A stretch of 9,333 bases of DNA from Chloroflexota bacterium. GTDB taxonomy: Bacteria > Chloroflexota > Anaerolineae > SpSt-600. The notes below the pieces were generated by a model, which worked only from the letters and a program-made list of their open reading frames with translations, made no database searches and was not told the DNA's origin. The stretch lies in NCBI GenBank assembly GCA_011041825.1, contig DRAO01000142.1, forward strand, positions 1 to 9,333, in the 5' to 3' direction. This document shows positions 1 through 6,021 of the stretch, piece by piece. The translations under genes and the position numbers were made by a program. Numbering within the stretch: position 1 is the stretch's first letter; each line of letters begins with the position of its first letter.

Positions 1-326
1 ACGATCCGAAGAGAGGATACTGAAAGATCGGCAAAACCGTCCCGGTCGACTATTGGGACGTCGAATGCATCGCCACGATCCGAAGAGAGGATACTGAAAG
101 TTCTTTGCGCTTTCTACTAGCCAGTTCACCTGCTGTGGGATGCATCGCCACGATCCGAAGAGAGGATACTGAAAGATCTTGGTGTCCACTCCGTGAATAT
201 CAACCACGCCACATAGATGCATCGCCACGATCCGAAGAGAGGATACTGAAAGTACCACATCGTCACGTCCACCGCCTTTGACCTGTGTAAATGCATCGCC
301 ACGATCCGAAGAGAGGATACTGAAAG
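1..326 (+). CRISPR. CRISPR array, trailer-side end (4 complete repeats, 1 partial, 4 spacers)
   Basis: The 36-bp repeat begins ATGCATCGCC and ends ATACTGAAAG. Identical complete copies lie at 65-100, 140-175, 217-252 and 291-326. The last 26 bases of another copy are at 1-26, so the array continues left of the window. Spacers are 27-64 (38 bp), 101-139 (39), 176-216 (41) and 253-290 (38). Inside the repeat, ATCC and GGAT form a 4-bp stem around a 7-base loop. The 8 bases after the stem are ACTGAAAG, which matches the usual 5' handle left by Cas6-type cleavage in type I and III systems. This implies transcription on the + strand, a leader to the left and the oldest spacers here. The final repeat is not degenerate, which is mildly unusual for a trailer end. 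No cas gene is visible, so the subtype cannot be fixed. Confidence 0.97.
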
Positions 327-406
327 ATGATGAGCTTTAACTCTTTGCTTACAGGGTTGCGTAAAGGGAATGGAGGATTTCTCCAGCGGTGGCGAAGCCG
401 GTAGCG

Positions 407-601
407 CTCTATGTACCCGTGGTTAAGGATGTTACCTCAGGAGGGGCAAAAAAGGAGGCGCTCATATTGGCATAGAGGCCAACGGAGGGAGGCCGGGAGC
501 TTTGAGCTCCCGGCTGAGCAGGGAAAGGGTGCTTCCAGCGCCCTAGCTAGCCTGCCTTTGGCGGGCTTTCATTGCTCAGGCCGGGGCTTTTAGCCCTGGC
601 C
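407..601 (+). ncRNA. Candidate structured RNA, family unassigned (possibly transposon-associated omegaRNA/HEARO-like)
   Basis: The + strand can fold into abutting helices. H1 pairs 492-501 with 505-514 (10 bp, TTG loop). H2 pairs 515-520 with 573-578. After a 2x2 internal loop, H3 pairs 523-527 with 566-570. H3 opens a three-way junction with H4a (528-532 with 538-542) and H4b (551-556 with 560-565), separated by the linker CTAGCTAG. H5 pairs 579-588 with 592-601. H1, H2 and H5 follow one another without unpaired bases, as do H3, H4a and H4b at their joins. A separate 7-bp stem, 407-413 with 471-477, may form a 5' domain. Three pairs are G-U on the + strand (530/540, 553/563, 583/597) and would be A-C mismatches on the other, favouring + transcription. 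Such folds occur in guide RNAs of IS200/IS605-related elements, but this link is inference, and no nuclease gene follows. The exact ends are uncertain. Confidence 0.5.
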
Positions 602-634
602 CACACTGGCCCCGGCCCCATTGGGTTTTCTTGT
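579..634 (+). terminator. GC-rich alternative hairpin followed by a T-rich stretch
   Basis: GGCCGGGGC at 579-587 pairs perfectly with GCCCCGGCC at 609-617. The same left arm also pairs with 592-601 (10 bp, one G-U), so the two structures exclude each other. A T-rich run (TTTTCTTGT, 626-634) follows after about 8 bases. This could end transcripts running rightward out of the CRISPR array or the RNA candidate. The gap between stem and T run is longer than in a standard intrinsic terminator, so the call is weak. Confidence 0.3.
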
Positions 635-668
635 ATGAGCGAAAAGGAAGCGTTTTCGTATGTGACCA

Positions 669-706
669 CGATTAAGTGGGGAGTTACCGATTAAGTGGGG
701 AGCTAC
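669..706. repeat. Two tandem 19-bp repeats, possible insertion-sequence end remnant
   Basis: CGATTAAGTGGGGAGTTAC at 669-687 is followed directly by a copy at 688-706 that differs at one base (T to C near its end). It is preceded by TGTGACCAC. Tandem motifs containing ATTAAGTGGGGA near a TGTGA-type terminus recall the multiple terminal repeats of IS21-family elements, where they act as transposase-binding sites. That resemblance is from memory. No transposase gene or second end is visible, so a stranded end is the most that can be argued. Confidence 0.45.
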
Positions 707-812
707 CGTAAAGCCCCGTCGAGGAAATAACTTTTCCTTCAGGAGAATGAACGTCGTTGGACATTGCAGGGGGAGAGCCTGGGGGCAATATGAACAACAA
801 AGCTCCCTGCTT

Positions 813-843
813 CCAAGAGCTGGATTTGCACAGCGGCTCTTGG
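813..843. repeat. Inverted repeat downstream of the minus-strand gene cluster
   Basis: CCAAGAGC (813-820) and GCTCTTGG (836-843) are perfect inverted arms around a 15-base loop. Two further inner pairs are possible (821/835 as G-U, 822/834). It lies about 30 bp beyond the stop of the last minus-strand gene, where a terminator would be expected. On that strand the hairpin is followed by AAGCAGGGAGC and then TTTGTTGTT, so the T-rich part comes late. It may be a weak or factor-assisted terminator. The rest of 602-872 shows nothing else that I can identify. Confidence 0.35.
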
Positions 844-872
844 TCAGGGTTCCGAAAGGCTCGTTCGTTCCC

Positions 873-1952
873 TCACCTTAGAGCCGCAGCTACTTGGAAG
901 GGGTCGCTGGCGATGACACTGGCCGCATAAAGTTCCATTGCTCCAAAATCAGCAGTGCGGTTGAAAGGTTCACCCCTGTCCACAATCCGAATCAAATGAG
1001 GGAAACCCTCCCAGTCCTCAGGAGCCTCAGCCAGTGGAGGCATATAAAGAGCCAGGTTAAAGCTCTGCACTCCCAGCTCTTTAGTAAGCCTGGAAAGCAC
1101 CCTGTAGACAGCTTCCTTCAGGTTGTCATCCATTCCTGAGGCTATCAGGATGATTTCCTTCTCCTTGATGGGCGTCAAATACGCCATACCCCTGACGTTT
1201 CCATCCCGCCAACCTAACCCCAAGGCTTCGTGTATCCGATATAGGTCAGCAAAATAATCAGAACCATATTCCTTCCGATAAGCTAAAGCTGCTCGGCGCA
1301 AAGCTTCCACTTTGGCGTAATGCATCCCCTTTGAGAGGGTCAGCTGAATGTGACCGTGGATTATGGATGCTCCGCTTTTCCACAAGCAGTTCCACATAAG
1401 GAAGAAATATCGGGCCTCAGGGTCCATCTGATGAGCTGCCCTGGCCCAGCCTAAAGCTGTATCGAAATAATCCTTTACCTCTTCCACGTCGAAGACGAGA
1501 GGATTGTGATTCTCAAATATAACCAATCCGTGAAAGCCGTCATATTTGGCAATGTTAGAAGCGGTGATGCAGTGCCGGCCCCGCACACGTCCAAAAACAT
1601 CGGCAGGTGTGCCCTCCAACGGGCGGCAGAAAGGGCCTCCCTTTTGGGCGTTTATGGCTTCTTCTAAATCCCGGGCATCCTTGGCTTCCATCGGCCTGCT
1701 GGCCCGTAACTCATTGAAGAGGGCACCTTCCATAGTGACAAGATTGGTTATTTTGATAATGCGCTGCTTGAGGACCGCCTCTACAGAGCCGAAGTGCTTT
1801 TCTATCCAAGGATGCATCGAAGGAGGGGGAACCAGTTCACCCACTGTGCTGGTTACGTGAAATATGCGCTTAAAGATTGCCTGGTCTTCCGGGGCTAAAT
1901 CCTCTACCAGTCCTTCGATGTTAACTATGCTTTTGCGCTCGGCCAATTCCAT
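873..1952 (-). CDS. GalT-like HIT-superfamily nucleotidyltransferase/phosphorylase
   Basis: This encodes a soluble protein of 359 residues. The segment around residues 142-153 (GLVIFENHNPLV) resembles the galactose-1-phosphate uridylyltransferase fold. H199-G-H201-I-Q203 matches the HxHxQ active-site motif of that branch of the HIT superfamily, in which the second His is the nucleotidylated nucleophile. The usual GalT spelling is HPHxQ; here Pro is Gly. The family moves nucleotide groups between sugar phosphates, and relatives include ADP-glucose phosphorylase. Substrate is not readable from sequence. The start chosen is the ATG at 1952, preceded by GGAGGAG only a few bases away. A longer reading to 2045 would add 31 residues inside glgA and has no supporting ribosome site. 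The gene overlaps the end of glgA by 32 bp, so translation is probably coupled, and a link to ADP-glucose or glucose-1-phosphate metabolism is plausible. Strict GalT function is unproven. Confidence 0.72.
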   Translation of the reverse strand: MELAERKSIVNIEGLVEDLAPEDQAIFKRIFHVTSTVGELVPPPSMHPWIEKHFGSVEAVLKQRIIKITNLVTMEGALFNELRASRPMEAKDARDLEEAINAQKGGPFCRPLEGTPADVFGRVRGRHCITASNIAKYDGFHGLVIFENHNPLVFDVEEVKDYFDTALGWARAAHQMDPEARYFFLMWNCLWKSGASIIHGHIQLTLSKGMHYAKVEALRRAALAYRKEYGSDYFADLYRIHEALGLGWRDGNVRGMAYLTPIKEKEIILIASGMDDNLKEAVYRVLSRLTKELGVQSFNLALYMPPLAEAPEDWEGFPHLIRIVDRGEPFNRTADFGAMELYAASVIASDPFQVAAALR

Positions 1953-3435
1953 ACTCCTCCAGTTTTCTAAGGGATTTCTTGGAAGCCAGTGCTTTGTAGT
2001 ATAAATCCTCATACCGGCGGGCTGAAGCCTCCCAGGAGAAATCAACCTGCATCCCCTGAAGTTGAATCTTACGCCATACCGAAGGGTTCTTGTAATGCTC
2101 TAATGCCCGCACGATGGCGGCAAAAAGAGCCCACCGATCATAGCGCTCGAAGACAAAACCTGTCCCCACTTCCCTGCGAGGGTCGTAATCCTGCACAGTG
2201 TCGGCCAGCCCCCCTGTAGCCCTGACGATGGGTACGCTTCCGTAATGCATAGCTATCATCTGTCCCAACCCACAGGGTTCAAACTTGGAAGGCATAAGGA
2301 ACATATCGCTTCCGGCGTAGATGCGCTGCGCCAATGGGGCATTGAAGGTAAGGAAAAGCCCCATATTCTTAGGGTACTCCTGAGCAATCCGGCTCAGCCT
2401 ATCGTGATAATGCTGCTCGCCCGTGCCCAACAGCACAAACTGTACATCGAAGTTATCGAAGAGATGGTCTAATATTTCCACCAAGATGTCCAGCCCCTTT
2501 TGATCAGTGAGCCGGGAGATCATCCCGATGAGGGGAACCTGGGCATCAACCGGGAGTTTAGCCTCCTCCTGGAGGGCCAGCTTGTTCTTTATCCGCTTAT
2601 CAAGAGAATTGATGTCGTAATTGGCGGCTATATGGGGGTCGGTGGCAGGGTTAAAGGTTTCATAATCAATGCCATTGAGGATGCCGAACAGCCGGTCCCT
2701 CCTATCCCGCAGGAGAGGGTCAAGTCTCTCGCCGTACTCAGGGGTGAGGATTTCCTGGGCATAACGGGGGCTTACAGTGTTTATGACATCGGCGAAATAG
2801 ATGCCACGAGCCATAAAGTCCACCACTTCGTTCAAGTCGGCCATCTCAGGATGGTAGATGAATCCGTATTCATCAATGCCTGCAATCTCCAACACTCGGT
2901 AGCCAAAGATGCCCTGATAGGCGAGGTTGTGAATGGTGTAAACAGTGGCGGTGTTGGCGAAGAAGGGGTCATCCTTATAGAGGGTTTTGAGCCAATTGGG
3001 GACAACAGCGGTATGCCAGTCATTGCAATGGATGATGTCGGGTTTGAAGTCAAGGCATTTGAGCATCTCCAAAGCAGCCCGGCAGAAGAAGATAAAGCGC
3101 TCGGCATCGTCGGGATACATATAGATGCCTTCACGGTCGTAATATTTGGCATTGTCAATGAAGTAGATAGGGACATCTTTGCCCAAAGTGCTCTGGTAAA
3201 TCCGAGCCGATTCTGTCTCCTTGTTCATCGGCACAGGCACCTTATCCAATGCCAGCTTAAGGCCGAACTTCTCAATGCTTATGCGCCCATAGCGGGGCAT
3301 AGCCACCCGGACATCATGGCCCAGGGCCCGCAGAGCTTTGGGTAGCGAACCGGCCACATCGGCCAGCCCGCCTGTTTTAGCGAAAGGCACAACCTCCGCT
3401 GCCAGGTAGAGAATCTTCAAAGCTTTTTCTGACAT
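1921..3435 (-). CDS. glgA: Glycogen synthase (ADP-glucose, GT5 family)
   Basis: This 504-residue GT-B glycosyltransferase transfers glucose from ADP-glucose to the non-reducing end of an alpha-1,4-glucan in the cytoplasm. The N-terminal domain opens with KILYLAAEVVPFAKTGGL; K20-T-G-G-L24 is the GT5 signature lysine motif that contacts the nucleotide sugar. HCNDWHT is at 136-142, NGIDYETFNP at 254-263, and SRLTDQKG at 307-314 begins the second Rossmann domain. KFEPCGLGQ at 384-392 carries the conserved Glu and Cys of the donor site, followed by the glycine-rich RATGGLADTV. Length is typical of bacterial GlgA and all expected motifs are present. The ATG at 3435 has a GGGGG ribosome site 7 bases upstream. 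It follows the corrinoid-activator gene by 37 bp and overlaps the GalT-like gene at its 3' end. No glgC or branching enzyme is in the window. Confidence 0.96.
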   Translation of the reverse strand: MSEKALKILYLAAEVVPFAKTGGLADVAGSLPKALRALGHDVRVAMPRYGRISIEKFGLKLALDKVPVPMNKETESARIYQSTLGKDVPIYFIDNAKYYDREGIYMYPDDAERFIFFCRAALEMLKCLDFKPDIIHCNDWHTAVVPNWLKTLYKDDPFFANTATVYTIHNLAYQGIFGYRVLEIAGIDEYGFIYHPEMADLNEVVDFMARGIYFADVINTVSPRYAQEILTPEYGERLDPLLRDRRDRLFGILNGIDYETFNPATDPHIAANYDINSLDKRIKNKLALQEEAKLPVDAQVPLIGMISRLTDQKGLDILVEILDHLFDNFDVQFVLLGTGEQHYHDRLSRIAQEYPKNMGLFLTFNAPLAQRIYAGSDMFLMPSKFEPCGLGQMIAMHYGSVPIVRATGGLADTVQDYDPRREVGTGFVFERYDRWALFAAIVRALEHYKNPSVWRKIQLQGMQVDFSWEASARRYEDLYYKALASKKSLRKLEEYGIGRAQKHS

Positions 3436-3472
3436 AATAGAACCCCCAAAAGGCTTTAGTTTTTGCCGCCTG

Positions 3473-5398
3473 TTACCGCACTCCTCTTCCCTCTAATATC
3501 TTCTTTACCGAAGGGAAAGCCTCTATATCGGTGTGAGGGAAGAAGAGGGCCGAGGTGAATTCCTCCGTGAAGGTGTTATCGGCAGAAAGCTCCAGATAGG
3601 TCATTTTCTCGGCAATTTCCACCACCTTCTCCCGCATCTCAGGACAGACCAGGGAGATATAGGCACCCAGGGCGGAGGTGTTCCCCAAGAATTTAAAGCG
3701 GTCCCAGGGCATATCGGGCAGGAGCCCTATCTGGATGGCTTTTTCGATGTTGAGGTACTTCCCGAAAGCCCCGCCGATGAGCACTTGCTCCACGTCGGCA
3801 ATCTGGACACCTACAGCCCGGGCCAGGGTGCGGAACCCGGCATAGATGGCCGCCTTGGCCCGGAGAAGGTTCGAGATGTCCACCTCGGTGATGACGATGT
3901 CTTCCTCCTTATGGCGGGTTTCTTCTTTCCAGGCTACCACGTACTCTGGACCGTGGTCACCAACCCGAACCCGTGGGGTGTTGAGGGAGCGATTGATGCG
4001 CCCGCCTTTATCCATCACCCCGGTTATGAACATCTCAGCCAAGAGGGAAATTATACCTGAGCCACACAACCCCTCGGGAGGGGCATCACCGATGGTGCGG
4101 TAGGTGGGCTCATAGGTGTTGCCGTTAATCCATACTTCCTCGATGGCCCCCACGGTGGCCCTCATCCCCGATTTAACGCCTGAGCCCTCAAATGCGGGGC
4201 CTGCGGAGCAGGCGCAGGAGATAAGCCAATCGAAGTTCCCCAGCACCATCTCGCCGTTAGTGCCGATGTCCATAAAGAGGGTGAGTTTTTCGGTTTCAAA
4301 TGTCCTGGAGCTGAGCACGCCTGCTGTGATATCAGCACCCACGTAACTCCCCACGCTTGGCAGGCAATCTACCGTAGCCTCAGGATTGATGCGAAGGCCC
4401 AGCTCGGAAGCTTTAACCGGGAGGGGATGGCGGACGGTGGGGATGTAAGGCTCCAGACGGATGGGTTCAGGCCACAATCCGAGAAAGAGGTGGATCATCG
4501 TGGTGTTGCCAGCAGCTGTCATAAAGTAGATGTCCTCAGGTTCTATACCATTGCGTTGACATAATTGTTCGATGAGCTCGTTGATGGTCTGAATCACCAA
4601 GCGCTGGAGGTGTTCCAGGCCTCCGGGCCGTTTGGCGTAGACGATGCGGGAGATGATATCCTCACCACAGGAAATCTGTTTGTTGTATTCAGCGGCGGTG
4701 TCCACCACCTGGGCGGTGCTTAAATCCACCAGATAGACCACATTGGAAGTCGTGCCTATATCCACCGCCACGCCGAAGATGCGGTCGGTAACATCCCCTG
4801 GCCTCACGTCAATCAGCCGAGGAGGGCCTTTCCTGGCCCAGTTATGCATCTCCAATATCGCTGTCACTTTCCAATCGGCTTTTCGCAAAGTCTGGGCCAG
4901 ATTTCTCAACACGGGCAGGTCGGCGATGAGTTCGGTTACGTTGTACTGGCGGGTAAGCTCCCTCTTAAGCCGCTCGAAATCGGTGGTGTTATCGGCCAGG
5001 CTGGGTGGTTCGATGTCGAGGTAGAAAGCCCGCACAAACGGGTTGCTCTGCCAATCGCAGGGGAAGGGCAGGGTGATGCGTTCGGCAACTGCCTTTTCGC
5101 TGGGGAGCTTGTGCTTGATGAGCTCTTCCTGCGGTGGCACGAAGACGACAACATCGGATTCAATCAGGGTCTGGCAAGCCAGGGCATAGCCCTGCTCCAG
5201 CTCGGTGGGTGAAAGGCGGCTTATGGAACGGCGGCGCACATCTCCCTTTTCGACCACTACTTTGCACCGCCCGCATCGCCCTTGCCCTCCACAGGGGAGC
5301 AGGATTTGTATCCCGGCTTTCGCAAGGGCCTCGGAGACCAGGGTGCCCTGCTCTACTTCTACGAAAACGCCCTGAGGATGGATTTCCACCTTAGGCAT
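3473..5398 (-). CDS. acsV: Reductive activator of corrinoid iron-sulfur protein (2Fe-2S ferredoxin + DUF4445 ASKHA domain)
   Basis: This is a 641-residue soluble protein. An N-terminal plant-type ferredoxin domain has C36, C42, C45 and C75 (C-x5-C-x2-C-x29-C) to hold a [2Fe-2S] cluster. The C-terminal half is an actin/sugar-kinase/Hsp70-like ATPase: AVDIGTTSN at 211-219 and LFMDIGTNGEM at 374-384 are the two phosphate loops, and VLIGGAFGKYLN at 539-550 is the adenosine motif. Proteins of this architecture (RACo, AcsV, RamA) use ATP hydrolysis to drive electrons uphill onto an oxidised Co(II) cobamide and restore Co(I). The acsC gene encoding the likely partner lies about 1.6 kb upstream on the same strand, which favours the CFeSP activator over a methylamine-type activator. 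The start ATG at 5398 has GGAGAGGG just upstream. It begins 12 bp after the PAP2 gene. Function is assigned with good confidence; the exact symbol is less certain. Confidence 0.92.
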   Translation of the reverse strand: MPKVEIHPQGVFVEVEQGTLVSEALAKAGIQILLPCGGQGRCGRCKVVVEKGDVRRRSISRLSPTELEQGYALACQTLIESDVVVFVPPQEELIKHKLPSEKAVAERITLPFPCDWQSNPFVRAFYLDIEPPSLADNTTDFERLKRELTRQYNVTELIADLPVLRNLAQTLRKADWKVTAILEMHNWARKGPPRLIDVRPGDVTDRIFGVAVDIGTTSNVVYLVDLSTAQVVDTAAEYNKQISCGEDIISRIVYAKRPGGLEHLQRLVIQTINELIEQLCQRNGIEPEDIYFMTAAGNTTMIHLFLGLWPEPIRLEPYIPTVRHPLPVKASELGLRINPEATVDCLPSVGSYVGADITAGVLSSRTFETEKLTLFMDIGTNGEMVLGNFDWLISCACSAGPAFEGSGVKSGMRATVGAIEEVWINGNTYEPTYRTIGDAPPEGLCGSGIISLLAEMFITGVMDKGGRINRSLNTPRVRVGDHGPEYVVAWKEETRHKEEDIVITEVDISNLLRAKAAIYAGFRTLARAVGVQIADVEQVLIGGAFGKYLNIEKAIQIGLLPDMPWDRFKFLGNTSALGAYISLVCPEMREKVVEIAEKMTYLELSADNTFTEEFTSALFFPHTDIEAFPSVKKILEGRGVR

Positions 5399-5410
5399 TT
5401 GGTCCCTCTC

Positions 5411-5983
5411 CTAAGCCAGGTAGAATTTCTTAAGGGTACGGCGTATAAATTGTATCAAGCCTTCCAACCGACGGGAGAATTTGACGAACCCAAAGGCTAC
5501 TAAGGAACCCAACAGAGCTCCGGCCAGCACATCCAATGGATAATGCACGCCGCAGAAGATGCGAGCGAAGCCGAACAACACGGCCAGGACAAGTAATGGT
5601 ATTCCCCAGGCCACATCCTGCAATATCACAGCCACACTTATGGAAAAACCAACGGTGGCTGGATTGCTGGGGAAGGAAGAATCCCAGGGTTTATAGAAGA
5701 GCAGGTGGACTTCGTGTGCATCGAAGGGCCGGGGCCGGAAATAAATCAGGTTACATCCTTTCAAGATGATGTTAGCCGTTATCAAGGAAAGGGCGGCCAG
5801 GATAGCGATGCGCTGGTAATGGGCACGCTCGCTCTCGCTCCGCCCCCAGAACCACATCACAACCAGGATAAGGGCCATAGACGTGGGGACGAAGTAATCG
5901 TTCACCATCAGACGCATAAAGGCATCAAGCAAGGGCCAGCGGCCTGCTAGATTGTTGATGGCTCGGAATAGGGCATAATCCAT
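5411..5983 (-). CDS. PAP2-family membrane phosphatase, BcrC-like, with altered motif 2
   Basis: This 190-residue protein has about five hydrophobic helices (roughly 30-47, 58-78, 108-122, 126-143 and 148-168). The family removes phosphate from lipids; BcrC-type members recycle undecaprenyl pyrophosphate at the membrane. Motif 1 is represented by FRPRPF (82-87), and the usual lysine before it is displaced. Motif 3 is intact: R141, H147 and D151 in ARIFCGVHYPLD, including the histidine expected to be the nucleophile. Motif 2 reads SFPSNPA (103-109), where PSGH or PSDH is normal, so the proton-donating His is Pro (codon CCA). I chose the ATG at 5983 because GGGAG lies 7 bases upstream and MDYALFRAIN is a normal family N-terminus. 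A GTG at 6025 overlapping the previous stop would add 14 residues. Activity is uncertain. Confidence 0.83.
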   Translation of the reverse strand: MDYALFRAINNLAGRWPLLDAFMRLMVNDYFVPTSMALILVVMWFWGRSESERAHYQRIAILAALSLITANIILKGCNLIYFRPRPFDAHEVHLLFYKPWDSSFPSNPATVGFSISVAVILQDVAWGIPLLVLAVLFGFARIFCGVHYPLDVLAGALLGSLVAFGFVKFSRRLEGLIQFIRRTLKKFYLA

Positions 5984-6021
5984 CAGTGAGCTCCCGAAAG
6001 GTGTTATCCCTGGCGGTGGTT

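Noticed and set aside
27..290. Possible matches of the CRISPR spacers to genes in this window
   Set aside because: I saw no stretch of clear identity by eye on either strand, so self-targeting within the window is not supported.
411..593. 60-codon + strand open frame starting MYPWLRMLPQEG
   Set aside because: It has no clear ribosome site, an unusual composition rich in Arg, Gly and Ser, and lies across the helices of the structured RNA candidate. Better explained as a chance frame.
722..738. Small inverted repeat AGGAAA/TTTCCT
   Set aside because: A 6-bp AT-containing stem with no T run or neighbouring gene end is expected by chance.
1953..2045. N-terminal extension of the GalT-like protein
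   Set aside because: The extra 31 residues lie wholly within glgA in another frame and lack a ribosome site, while the ATG at 1952 has GGAGGAG immediately upstream.
2500..3345. 281-codon + strand open frame
   Set aside because: It is antisense to well-conserved glgA, whose motifs are all present on the minus strand; long antisense frames are common opposite GC-rich genes.
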